A stretch of DNA of 64,000 bases from Bifidobacterium mongoliense DSM 21395 (lineage in GTDB: Bacteria > Actinomycetota > Actinomycetes > Actinomycetales > Bifidobacteriaceae). Position numbers and translations under genes: made by a program. Position 1 is the stretch's first letter. Every line of letters begins with the position of its first letter. Below, piece after piece: positions 34,567-43,484 of this stretch. The notes beneath the pieces are model-generated. The model saw only the letters and a list, made by a program, of their open reading frames with translations, was not told where the DNA came from and searched no databases. Location of the stretch: assembly GCF_000741285.1 (NCBI RefSeq), contig NZ_JGZE01000002.1:62001-126000 (forward strand). The letters run 5' to 3'.

Positions 34567-36195
34567 TCAGTTCTGGTCATTCAGATTGACACCGATCAGA
34601 TGCATGTTCTTCTGGAAGGCATCGTAGACTTGCTGCTGAATCTTGATGTTGTCATCAAGCTTGTTCTTCTTCAGATAGGACACGTAGGTATCCCAATCCT
34701 TGTCAACGCCACCCTTCGTAACCCATGTAGCGAACTTGCTCATGGCATACTGGGTGATACCGGTGTTGTTGGAATTCATAGTGTTCGTCTGTTCTTCGGT
34801 CATTGGCATATTCGCATACAGAACATCCTTGTTGAAGTTGACGTTCTTGTAATCATTGTCATACACCTTGTCAACTCCCTTGACCTCACTCTGGGCAGCC
34901 GGGAGCTCAAGCTTCATGTCATCGCTGATCCAACCGGGAGCGCCATCAGAGAGTGACTGATAGAACTGCCAATCGGAGACGTTCTGGCCAGCAGGAGCAT
35001 CAAGAACCTTGTAATCATTCACTGCATTCTTCTTAACGGCAGAGCCGAAGGCACCGTAACGGGCCTGGATAGACATGTCCGGAGCGTAGAAAGCGTCGAC
35101 GAGCTTCAATGCGGCTTCCTTGTTCTTAACGGCGGACGACACGACGATCGTATCCGCCTTATAAGCCAATTCATCTCCGTTATAGGCCCAAACGGGGGTC
35201 TCAGACTGTCCATCGGAGGCCTTTAGCGACGGAATCGTCACATATTGGTCAGCAATCTTTGTGCCAAAGATATCCGAGGGCGTCCACATCCAAGTGAAAC
35301 CAACAGTTGCAGTAGTGCCGTTCCCCTTCGCTGTGCCGGTGTACTTGGACCAGTCGTGCGTGAACGCCTCAGAGGAAATCACGCCGTCAGACCACAGCTG
35401 GTGCATATACGTGATGAGGTCCTTATAGCGAGAATCGGTAAGGTAGTTCTTGATCTTGCCATCTTGAGCGTACATGCCCAACGCGCCATTCGGAACAACG
35501 ATACCTTGGCTGGCGAGCAAGACATTCGGAGAGAACAAACCGAAACCACCGGTGCTCGGGGAGTTGAAGTCCATCGGGACCTCATCGGCCTTGCCGTTCC
35601 CATTCGGATCCTGCGTCTTGAACGCTTTCAAATCCGTCTCAAGCTCAGCCCAAGTCGTCGGGACTTTGAGACCAAGCTTGTCCAGCCATTGCTTATTGAT
35701 GAACATATGATTGCTGGTACGAGCCGTCGTCGGGCGATCAACAGTCGGGGCGCCCTGAATCTTGCCGTTGGTACCAGTCGAAATCACCTTGGAATACGGC
35801 TCGGCTTTGAACATCTTCGAGAGATTAGGCATGTTCTTCAGTTCCGGCTTCAAATCTAGGAACAAACTGCCGTACTGGCCCATGTCACCGGCACCATAAC
35901 CACCAATGGTGACATCTGCCACCTCACCAGCGGCAAGAGCCGCCTTCTTTTGCTGATCCCATGATGAGCCGGCAACTTCCTGCCACTTGATGGTGCAACC
36001 GCAATCCTTCTGCAGATCTTTGGTCCACGCCATCTTTTCCATCTTCTCTGCACGGGCATCTTTAGTAACCGCAACAGTCACCACAGGCTTGCCGTTCTCG
36101 GTGGCACCGGACGATCCACTTCCACATCCGGCCAAGGTCACGAGCGACGCGCACGCCAAGGCCCCGACCTTCCAAACCACACTTTTCTTCATCAT
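34567..36195 (-). CDS. ABC transporter extracellular solute-binding lipoprotein
   Basis: This is the predicted substrate receptor of the importer, 542 residues. The signal peptide ends in LVTLAGC, so C24 would be lipidated and anchor the protein to the outer face of the membrane. The mature part follows the large family-1 binding-protein pattern of LplA/YtcQ-type receptors (GKADEVPMDFNSP, TWMWTPSDIFGTK, ALKLVDAFYAPD). The ATG has GGAG seven bases upstream. It is the first gene of the operon, 75 bases behind a promoter with an operator. The ligand is inferred from neighbours to be isomalto-oligosaccharides. Confidence 0.9.
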   Translation of the reverse strand: MMKKSVVWKVGALACASLVTLAGCGSGSSGATENGKPVVTVAVTKDARAEKMEKMAWTKDLQKDCGCTIKWQEVAGSSWDQQKKAALAAGEVADVTIGGYGAGDMGQYGSLFLDLKPELKNMPNLSKMFKAEPYSKVISTGTNGKIQGAPTVDRPTTARTSNHMFINKQWLDKLGLKVPTTWAELETDLKAFKTQDPNGNGKADEVPMDFNSPSTGGFGLFSPNVLLASQGIVVPNGALGMYAQDGKIKNYLTDSRYKDLITYMHQLWSDGVISSEAFTHDWSKYTGTAKGNGTTATVGFTWMWTPSDIFGTKIADQYVTIPSLKASDGQSETPVWAYNGDELAYKADTIVVSSAVKNKEAALKLVDAFYAPDMSIQARYGAFGSAVKKNAVNDYKVLDAPAGQNVSDWQFYQSLSDGAPGWISDDMKLELPAAQSEVKGVDKVYDNDYKNVNFNKDVLYANMPMTEEQTNTMNSNNTGITQYAMSKFATWVTKGGVDKDWDTYVSYLKKNKLDDNIKIQQQVYDAFQKNMHLIGVNLNDQN

Positions 36196-36269
36196 GTGAA
36201 ATCTCCTCTTTGATCTTCCTCGCAACGTCGTAGTCGCAAGGGGCCGACCATCTCACTTCGGCAAAAGAG

Positions 36270-36308
36270 AGTGTATCGCAGATGATTTCGTTTCGCAAAT
36301 TTGCAAAA
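36270..36308 (-). promoter_or_regulatory. Importer operon promoter with LacI-type operator
   Basis: On the minus strand TTGCGA (36293-36298) and TACACT (36270-36275) stand 17 bases apart. The -35 box is buried in the near-palindrome TTTCGCAAATTTGCAAAA (36291-36308), whose perfect core GCAAATTTGC is at 36295-36304. A repressor bound there would block RNA polymerase. The same core and the same -10 box occur before the dextranase gene. Confidence 0.75.
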
Positions 36309-36396
36309 TAATTCCAGAATCGTCTCGGTTCGCGCCTACACTTTTTTGTACAGGGAATACAACGACGAACTTTTGAAACAGACGGAACAGGACACC

Positions 36397-37413
36397 ATGG
36401 CTACGAAACTTGCGGATATCGCCCAAAAGGCAGGGGTGAGTCAAGCCACCATATCGCGCGTGATCAACGGCAAACCCGGCGTGTCGCAAGACACGAGAAA
36501 GACGGTACTCGACACCCTTTCTTCCATGGGCATGTCCAAAAAGAGTCTGCATCGCAGTGAAACACGCCTTATCGCATTAATCACACCTGATCTATCCAAC
36601 CCGATTTTCCCCGAATTCATTACTGAATTCGTCACGCTGCTTGCCCAGCACGAATTGCTCACCGTCGTCTGTACCTATACGCCCTCAGGCGCATCGGAAT
36701 CGAAATTCCTCACCATGCTGCAAAATCAGCCTATCGGCGCGGCGATCTTCCTCGCTGGCATCTACGACACTCGCGACGCAAATCTCTCGATCTATCGCTC
36801 CCTTTCTGAGCGCAACATCCCCTGTGCCTTCCTCAACGGCGGCGCGCGTGACATGAACGGGCTCTACGCCAGTACGGATGATCAAGCGGCCATGACCATG
36901 GCGCTTCGTCATCTCACCGATCTGGGGCATACCAAAATAGGCCTGCTGCTGGGCGACAGAAACCACTACCCCACCGTGAGCAAATACGATGCCGCACAGC
37001 GATTCTTCGCCGACCAGGGACTCAAGCACGAAAGTTCGCTGACGCAGTGGACCAAATACGGCTTGGAATCCGGACGGATGGCGGCGCGCACGCTGTTGGA
37101 ACACGGCGCAACGGCCATCGCCTGCGCCAGTGACCAATTGGCGCTCGGAGCCATACGCGCCGCAAGATCCATGGGGCTGTCGGTCCCCGACGACATATCG
37201 GTGACCGGATACGATGACTCCCTTGAAATGAGCACGATCTCACCGTCACTCACCACCGTGCGCCAACCAGTGGGCAAAATCAGCCAGTCGGTAGTCAACG
37301 GCATCGTGGCGATGATGAACAACCACCAAATCGCCGAACGGCGGGATACCTTGTATTTCGAACCGGAACTCATCGTGCGCGAATCGACGGGGCGTTGCGC
37401 GCCTCGGGCTTGA
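36397..37413 (+). CDS. LacI-family transcriptional regulator
   Basis: This is the predicted local repressor of the alpha-glucan locus, 338 residues. The N-terminal helix-turn-helix reads KLADIAQKAGVSQATISRVI. The sugar-binding core begins LIALITPDLSNPIFPEF and includes DDISVTGYDDSLEMSTISPSLTTVRQP. The hinge between them (MGMSKKSLHRSETR) appears about four residues shorter than the usual LGYxPNxxARSL form. It is divergent from the importer operon across a region with one GCAAATTTGC site. The start at MATKLAD is the only one that places the HTH normally. Confidence 0.93.
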   Translation: MATKLADIAQKAGVSQATISRVINGKPGVSQDTRKTVLDTLSSMGMSKKSLHRSETRLIALITPDLSNPIFPEFITEFVTLLAQHELLTVVCTYTPSGASESKFLTMLQNQPIGAAIFLAGIYDTRDANLSIYRSLSERNIPCAFLNGGARDMNGLYASTDDQAAMTMALRHLTDLGHTKIGLLLGDRNHYPTVSKYDAAQRFFADQGLKHESSLTQWTKYGLESGRMAARTLLEHGATAIACASDQLALGAIRAARSMGLSVPDDISVTGYDDSLEMSTISPSLTTVRQPVGKISQSVVNGIVAMMNNHQIAERRDTLYFEPELIVRESTGRCAPRA

Positions 37414-37580
37414 CCATCAACAGTCGCCGTGAACATCGCATAGCAGCTTCACCGCACATAATATCAAGGGCTGACACCGAGGCACGGAAGCGTTTCGTAT
37501 AGCTCGTACGTCAGCCTGCCGAGACCTCCGTTACACCGTCAGACGCGCCACGAGCGTCCATCGCGTGATTGCCGTGGCAG

Positions 37581-37598
37581 ACGTGTCGATGGACACGT
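37581..37598 (+). terminator. Weak hairpin after the LacI gene
   Basis: ACGTGTC and GACACGT pair around GATG. No U-run follows, so its role as a terminator is doubtful. Nothing else was recognised between 37414 and 37645. Confidence 0.35.
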
Positions 37599-37645
37599 GG
37601 TGAAAACTACCAGTCTCCGTTCTGGAATAATTGTGTATCTATACA

Positions 37646-37679
37646 GCAAATTTGCAATTTCCTTTCATTTGGATACACT
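37646..37679 (+). promoter_or_regulatory. Dextranase promoter with LacI-type operator
   Basis: GCAAATTTGC (37646-37655) overlaps TTGCAA (37652-37657), which stands 16 bases before TACACT (37674-37679). The layout copies that of the importer promoter at 36270-36308, so the two transcription units are probably switched together. Confidence 0.75.
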
Positions 37680-37749
37680 CGGAGACAGCCCAAATGGCAC
37701 ATTCCCCACGGGCTGAATTCCCATCAACGATGATACGGAGGTATCCCAT

Positions 37750-40700
37750 ATGCAATCACAGCATAGTAATGCATTGCACAACGGTCACGGATCGCACGCC
37801 CATGCGATCCGTTGGCTCGCCGGAGGCATAGCGGCGGCGATGTTGTTCGCACCCGTCCTTCCCGCCGCAGCTGACACCGGCGCCGCGGACATTGCACAGC
37901 CCACCGCATCCCAGTCAACCACTGCACGGCAGAGCGCAGAGCGGCGCAGCACGGCAACGCCGCATGTGGCCAATACGCTCTCCCTGCGTACTTGGTGGCA
38001 TGACAATGCCACGAAGGATGCCACAGGCCCGATATCCGACGGCACCGTGCGTCAGTCGCCGTTCTACAGCACGATGGTGGCTTCCTCGAATGATCCCGAC
38101 ACCTACTACGATTCATTCACCTATATCAGCGTCCCCCGCAGCGGAAACGGCACACCCGGCTACGCCACAGATGAACAGGACGGCGCGGAATTCGCCTCCA
38201 ACGCCAAGATGACGATGTCCTGGTCAAGCTTCGAATACTCTCAGGACGCCCAGGTCGACGTCAGCCTGGACAGCGGTCAGCGGATCACCAACGCGGATCA
38301 GGTGACGATCAGGCCGACCACCGACAACTTCAAGAAGGAACTGGTCAACGACCACACCGTGCGCATCACGGTTCCCTACAGCACCGCCGGCTACCGTTTC
38401 TCCGTCGAATTCGACCCGCAGCTGACCACGGTGTACAACGACAACTCCGGCATCTCCGGGGTACTGACCACCAGCAACGCGAACGGCGCCAGTGAGGTGG
38501 AAACCGAGCCACAGAACTCAATGCTCATCTTCGCCCAGCCGATCCTCAACGCGCAGCAGAGCGCACAACAGGTACCGGATACCAGCGCAAGCAACGTCTA
38601 CAGCCCTCGACCGGGAGCTTTGGGACAGGATCTGCTCGACAAGCTGCCCAGTACGGTCGACACGTTGTATTTCGCTCCAGGGACCTACTACATGGGCAGC
38701 AAGTATCGCGCACAGCTGGCCAACGTCCGTTGGGTCTACCTGGCGCCCGGCGCCTATGTCAAGGGAGCTTTCAAATTCCTCTCAACCGCGCAGACCGATT
38801 TCAGAGTCACCGGCTACGGCGTACTCTCCGGCGAACAGTACGTCTATGAGGCCGACACCAACAACGACTACAACCACCTTTCCGGCAACAGCCAATGCTG
38901 GAGCTCCTGCGTAAAGATGCTGCAGTTCCAATCGCCGCAATCCGGCCCCGGACAGAATCTGCTGCTCAACGGCGTCACCGTGGCCAACCCTCCGTACCAC
39001 ACCTTCGTGATGTACGGCAACGAGCAAGGCGACTTCAAGATGACGGTCAACAACTATCAGCAGGTCGGCGGATGGTACTGGCAGACCGACGGGCTCGAAC
39101 TGTACAAGGGCAGCACGATGCGCAATTCCTTCCTGCACTCCAATGACGATGTCGTCAAGCTCTATCACCCGGACGTCACCGTGGACAACAACGTAGTCTG
39201 GAAGAACGAAAACGGACCGGTATTCCAATGGGGATGGTCGCCACGCACCATCTCGAACGTGCGGGTGAGCAACACCGACGTCATCCACAACCGCATGTAT
39301 TGGAAGGATACGAAAACCAACACCTGCGTCATCAACGCGGCGTCGTCGTATCTAGACGGTTCATCCACGTCCACGGGAGACACCACGCAGAGCATCGACG
39401 GACTGACGATATCGAACACCAACGTCGAGGGCATGGTCAACTGCGCCATTCGCATCTACAGCATGCAGAACACCAAAAACGTCACCATCGACGGACTGCA
39501 TATCGGCGCATGGAACAAGGTCGATCCAGCCGGGCAATCCAATCTGTTCAAGGCCTTCACCGATGGCCAAGGCAACCGCGTCACCATCGGCAACCAGACA
39601 AAGGACCATGCGGGCCTGCTGCTGCACAACTACACGGTCGGCGGGGAGACAATCCTCAAGGCCGGCGACAACTGGGCGTCGGACGAACTGGGACGGCTGG
39701 ATTTCGACGCCGACCTGTATGACCACTGGGACGCCACGGGCGACGGCGCAGCGACGGGAACGGCACCGAGACTCACAGTCGACGGATTGAAGGACGGCGA
39801 CACCGTCTCGTCACGCACGGTGGGCATTCGCGGCACGAGTGATGCGCACGCAGTCAGCGTGACGGTCAACGGCACCGGCGTGCCCGCCACGCTCAAGGAC
39901 AGCACATTCGCGGCTTCCCTGCATCTCACCGGGGTCTCGAACCGTGTTCGGGTCGTTGCCACCGGCTCCAACGGCGTACTGAACGTTAAGCGATACACCG
40001 TTTACGCCTACGGCACCCAAGTCGGGTCACTGACAGACCCGACCGGTGACGACAACGGTCCCGGAAGCTACAAGTACCCCTCAAACGGCGCTTTCAGCAA
40101 AGGCAGCTTCGATCTGACCAAGTTCGGCGTATTCGAGGACGGGGACACCGTGCGCTTCGTCACCACGGTCGCCGGCTTCATCAACAACCCTTGGGGTGGC
40201 AATGGCATGAGCACGCAGAGACTCAATATCTACCTGAGGGATCAGGATGCACGGTCCAATGCCACGCCCACCGCGTTGATGCCAGGCACCAACACCTTCG
40301 CCGACGGAGCATGGACCAAGGCGATAGTGGTCGATGGCCGATCCTATGACGGCGGATACAACAGCGGCATCTACGATCCGACATCGAAGCCCTCCGACGC
40401 CAAGCCGGTGACGCTTAACGTGCTCAACGGCACCACTATCGTCACCTCTGTACCAGCCTCGGATCTGGGCGATATCGATCTGAAGAAGGCCGGCTATGAG
40501 GTCTCCATGTACAGTTCATCGGAAAGCGGAGAGGGTGTGGGCAACGTCCGCCCCGTCTACCAGGGCGAATGCCCGGATGACACCCCGACCAAGGACTGCC
40601 CGGTAGCCATGGACTTCCGCTTCGTCGGCGGTCTGGGCGACCAGACGAGTGACACGCCTTTCGACAGCGTGACCACGGACACCAACGCCATCGACGCCTT

Positions 40701-41067
40701 CACCGGCAAGGACAGCCAGGCCGAATTGCTCAGCCTGCAGCACGACAAAGCCGTCCTCCCGTTCCTGAACCTCGACCCCGTTCAACAGGGCGGAGACGAT
40801 CACAACTCGACCGACAACGGGAACAATTCCGGCTCCCCCAGTGGGACGAACGGGTCCAAGAACGACACCCATGACAACACCACCAATGCCCCGTCACAAG
40901 GTTCGCAGACGAAAGGCTCCGCACGAGCCGACGCCACGACGACCGGAGCCCGCACGTTGGCCAACACCGGAGCCACAAGCCTCGTGGTCATGGCCTTCGC
41001 CATGCTGCTTGTCGGGTTGGGCGCCGCGGGCATCCGCATGCGAATGAATCACCGGAGGCAGTCATGA
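37750..41067 (+). CDS. Cell-wall-anchored GH49 dextranase-like glycoside hydrolase
   Basis: This is a secreted enzyme of 1105 residues predicted to cut alpha-1,6 (dextran) chains outside the cell. A signal peptide ends near PAAADTG. The GH49 region spans about residues 75-650 and includes TMSWSSFEYSQD, LAPGAYVKGAF and GYGVLSGEQYVYEAD. D447 (YWQTDGLELY), D466 and D467 (SNDDVVKLY) have the same 19/20-residue spacing as D376, D395 and D396 of the fungal family member from Penicillium minioluteum. A Big-like module follows (near 680-760), then a glucodextranase C-terminal-type module (GSLTDPTGDDNGPGSYKYP, near 757-990), a Ser/Asn/Gly linker, the sorting signal LANTG (1070-1074), a helix and an Arg-rich tail. 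GGAGG lies eight bases before the ATG. Isopullulanase is the main alternative activity. Confidence 0.9.
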   Translation: MQSQHSNALHNGHGSHAHAIRWLAGGIAAAMLFAPVLPAAADTGAADIAQPTASQSTTARQSAERRSTATPHVANTLSLRTWWHDNATKDATGPISDGTVRQSPFYSTMVASSNDPDTYYDSFTYISVPRSGNGTPGYATDEQDGAEFASNAKMTMSWSSFEYSQDAQVDVSLDSGQRITNADQVTIRPTTDNFKKELVNDHTVRITVPYSTAGYRFSVEFDPQLTTVYNDNSGISGVLTTSNANGASEVETEPQNSMLIFAQPILNAQQSAQQVPDTSASNVYSPRPGALGQDLLDKLPSTVDTLYFAPGTYYMGSKYRAQLANVRWVYLAPGAYVKGAFKFLSTAQTDFRVTGYGVLSGEQYVYEADTNNDYNHLSGNSQCWSSCVKMLQFQSPQSGPGQNLLLNGVTVANPPYHTFVMYGNEQGDFKMTVNNYQQVGGWYWQTDGLELYKGSTMRNSFLHSNDDVVKLYHPDVTVDNNVVWKNENGPVFQWGWSPRTISNVRVSNTDVIHNRMYWKDTKTNTCVINAASSYLDGSSTSTGDTTQSIDGLTISNTNVEGMVNCAIRIYSMQNTKNVTIDGLHIGAWNKVDPAGQSNLFKAFTDGQGNRVTIGNQTKDHAGLLLHNYTVGGETILKAGDNWASDELGRLDFDADLYDHWDATGDGAATGTAPRLTVDGLKDGDTVSSRTVGIRGTSDAHAVSVTVNGTGVPATLKDSTFAASLHLTGVSNRVRVVATGSNGVLNVKRYTVYAYGTQVGSLTDPTGDDNGPGSYKYPSNGAFSKGSFDLTKFGVFEDGDTVRFVTTVAGFINNPWGGNGMSTQRLNIYLRDQDARSNATPTALMPGTNTFADGAWTKAIVVDGRSYDGGYNSGIYDPTSKPSDAKPVTLNVLNGTTIVTSVPASDLGDIDLKKAGYEVSMYSSSESGEGVGNVRPVYQGECPDDTPTKDCPVAMDFRFVGGLGDQTSDTPFDSVTTDTNAIDAFTGKDSQAELLSLQHDKAVLPFLNLDPVQQGGDDHNSTDNGNNSGSPSGTNGSKNDTHDNTTNAPSQGSQTKGSARADATTTGARTLANTGATSLVVMAFAMLLVGLGAAGIRMRMNHRRQS

Positions 41068-41114
41068 CAACCAACATGATGACGTCATAGTGTTGTTTCG
41101 TCACCACACGTAGA

Positions 41115-41164
41115 CGAACGGCCCCGTTCCCGGTTCCATTGCGGACCGAGGGCGGGGTCGTTCG
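41115..41164 (+). terminator. Hairpin after the dextranase gene
   Basis: CGAACGGCCCCG pairs with CGGGGTCGTTCG (one G-U in RNA) around a 26-base loop. No clear U-run follows. Confidence 0.55.
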
Positions 41165-41211
41165 CATATCAGTGCCGTTCGCATATCGGGGCCCTTCGCT
41201 TATCAGTGGCG
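41161..41211 (+). repeat. 17-bp tandem repeat, three units
   Basis: Three 17-base units (TTCGCATATCAGTGCCG and close variants) follow the terminator hairpin. The third overlaps a possible promoter (TTCGCT, 16 bases, TATAGT) for the DEAD-box gene. The rest of the gap to 41419 shows nothing else. Confidence 0.65.
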
Positions 41212-41419
41212 TTGTGTATAGTCGAAAGCTGGTCCGGGATGACGTAGAACAATCTCGGCATCGCCAGATTGTTTATTTCGGGATACACGATTGATGAGCG
41301 CCACCGAGCGCCGAACGTATGAATCGCGAGTCTCCACGGCATATCTTCATGCGATTCACCACGACCCGCCATCGGACGGGCCGCACATACGCGTTCTCAC
41401 AGTATCCTGAAAGGTACGA

Positions 41420-43051
41420 ATGTCTCACTCTTCGACGACACCCACCACACAGACACCCAACATTCATGACGACAGCCAGGTCGCCGAGGATCCGCACGAT
41501 TCCTCGATCACCTTCGCGCAACTCGGCGTCCCCGACACCCTCGTCCGGGCCCTGGGCAAGGACGAGAAGGTCACGGCCTTCCCCATCCAGGCCGAAACCA
41601 TCCCCGATTCCCTCAAAGGCCGCGACATCCTCGGCCGCGGCGCCACCGGTTCGGGCAAGACGCTGGCCTATGCGGTGCCGCTGATTTCGCGCATCCGCCC
41701 GAAGTCGGCGCCCAACCGCCCCCACGGCTTGGTCCTCGCCCCGACGCGCGAACTCGCCAACCAGATCAACGACGTGCTGCTTCCGCTCGCCCGCAGCTGC
41801 GGCCTGCACACGACCACCGTCTACGGCGGCGTGCGCCAGAGCCGGCAGACCAACGATCTGCGCCGCGGCGTCGATATCGTGGTCGCCTGCCCCGGACGGC
41901 TCAAGGATCTCATCAATCAGGGCCGCGTCAGCCTCGAGGACATCGAAGTGACGGTGCTCGACGAGGCGGACGAGATGGCCGACATGGGCTTCCTGCCCGA
42001 CGTCACCGAACTGCTCGACTTGACGCCGAAGGACGGCCAGCGCCTGCTGTTCTCCGCGACGCTCGACCACGGCGTCGACACCGTGGTGCGCCGCTTCCTC
42101 AACGACCCCAAGATCCACGAGATCGATTCGGCAACCGCCCAGGTCTCCACCATGACCCAGCACGTGTTCCAGGTCACCTCCGCGCAGAAGCCCAAGATCG
42201 TCGAGGCGCTGGCTTCCGGCAGCGGCAAGCGCATCCTGTTCACGAAGACCAAGATCCAGGCCGAGGAACTGGCCGATTCGCTGATCCAACAGGGCATCCC
42301 CGCGGCTCAGCTCCACGGCAACCTCTCGCAGGCGCAGCGGGACCGCAATCTGCGTGCCTTCAGCTCCGACGAGGTCCATGTAATGGTGGCCACCGATGTG
42401 GCGGCCCGGGGCATGGACATCAGTGGCGTGGAACTCGTCGCGCAGATCGATCCGCCGCAGGACCCCAAGTCGTTCCTGCATCGTTCCGGTCGCACCGCCC
42501 GGGCCGGCCAGAGCGGCGACGTGGTGACGCTCGTCCTGCCCAAGCAGAAGCGTCGCACCCTGCAAATGCTGCACCGTGCGGGCATCAACGGCCACGCCGT
42601 GCGCGTCGATGAGGAATCCGAGCAGTTGCAGGATCTGATCGGCGAACCGGCACCCACAGTCGAAGGATGGTCACTCGAGGACTTCACCGCCCGGCACCGC
42701 AACCACCGTCGTAACGACCGTCGCGACCGCGGCGAGAATCGTCGTGACGGCGGCCACCGTCGCCGTCGCTTCGACGATCGCGACGGCGGCAACCGCAACC
42801 GCCCCTCGCGTTCCCATGGTACCGGCGAACGTCGCGGCGGCGGATACGGTCGCAACACGGATCGCGAGGAGCGGGCCGACGATTGGTCGAAACCCTTCGA
42901 CGGCCGCAGCGATCGCGCCAAGTCGCGCGACGAACGCCATCACCGCGCGCACCGCGATTTCGCGGGTTCCGCGAAAGGCGGCTACGGCTCGCACCGCAAC
43001 GGCAATGACTCCGGTCGCGACCACAGCTCGTCACGCTATAGCCGGGATTAA
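41420..43051 (+). CDS. DEAD-box ATP-dependent RNA helicase
   Basis: This enzyme unwinds RNA using ATP, probably in ribosome assembly or mRNA turnover. It has 543 residues. The Q motif is in FPIQAETIPDSL, Walker A is GRGATGSGKT, motif Ia is PTRELA, motif II is DEAD in VLDEADEMADMGF, motif III is SAT and motif VI is HRSGRTARAG. After the two RecA-like domains comes an Arg/Gly/Asp-rich tail of about 120 residues that should bind RNA non-specifically. The ATG follows GAAAGG by five bases. It is a single-gene unit. Confidence 0.95.
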   Translation: MSHSSTTPTTQTPNIHDDSQVAEDPHDSSITFAQLGVPDTLVRALGKDEKVTAFPIQAETIPDSLKGRDILGRGATGSGKTLAYAVPLISRIRPKSAPNRPHGLVLAPTRELANQINDVLLPLARSCGLHTTTVYGGVRQSRQTNDLRRGVDIVVACPGRLKDLINQGRVSLEDIEVTVLDEADEMADMGFLPDVTELLDLTPKDGQRLLFSATLDHGVDTVVRRFLNDPKIHEIDSATAQVSTMTQHVFQVTSAQKPKIVEALASGSGKRILFTKTKIQAEELADSLIQQGIPAAQLHGNLSQAQRDRNLRAFSSDEVHVMVATDVAARGMDISGVELVAQIDPPQDPKSFLHRSGRTARAGQSGDVVTLVLPKQKRRTLQMLHRAGINGHAVRVDEESEQLQDLIGEPAPTVEGWSLEDFTARHRNHRRNDRRDRGENRRDGGHRRRRFDDRDGGNRNRPSRSHGTGERRGGGYGRNTDREERADDWSKPFDGRSDRAKSRDERHHRAHRDFAGSAKGGYGSHRNGNDSGRDHSSSRYSRD

Positions 43052-43060
43052 GTCAAGAAC

Positions 43061-43076
43061 GGCCCCCAATGGGGCC
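43061..43076 (+). terminator. Hairpin after the DEAD-box gene
   Basis: GGCCCC and GGGGCC pair around CAAT, ten bases after the stop codon, followed by TTGG. Confidence 0.55.
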
Positions 43077-43199
43077 TTGGACCGCTTTCTGGTCTATTCC
43101 ATGGCCATTGTCTGCCTGCCGTAAGCACGTTGTACGACGCATGAACCCGTTTCGGTCCATGCGTCGGCGGTTCGACCACCCCCTTCGGAACCCCCATAT

Positions 43200-43330
43200 T
43201 TCACTTTGTGTAGTCAATGGCGAGGAGATCGCCGTTGCTCAGCCCGTCGCAATGTTGCGGATCCGCGGTATATAGCCCTTCCTGGTTTCCCGCTTTTCGC
43301 GGCTACTTGAAAAACACTACACAAAGTGAA
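43200..43330. repeat. 131-bp element with 15-bp perfect inverted ends
   Basis: TTCACTTTGTGTAGT (43200-43214) and its exact complement (43316-43330) bound 101 bases with no open frame of note. The layout is that of a small non-autonomous mobile element (MITE) or a long cruciform. No convincing target duplication flanks it. It lies between convergently read genes. The remainder of the 43077-43484 gap is featureless. Confidence 0.6.
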
Positions 43331-43484
43331 TGGTCCACCCAATCCGGCTCAACTTCATAGGCGAATGGGGTCCAATCCACCGAGACTGCGCCGGCATGGG
43401 GCGCGGGCAGGCCAACCAGCCGGTCCTCGTCGGTATTCCCGACATCACGAACGCGTCTAGCACCGACAGAACGCATTGCTCCGG

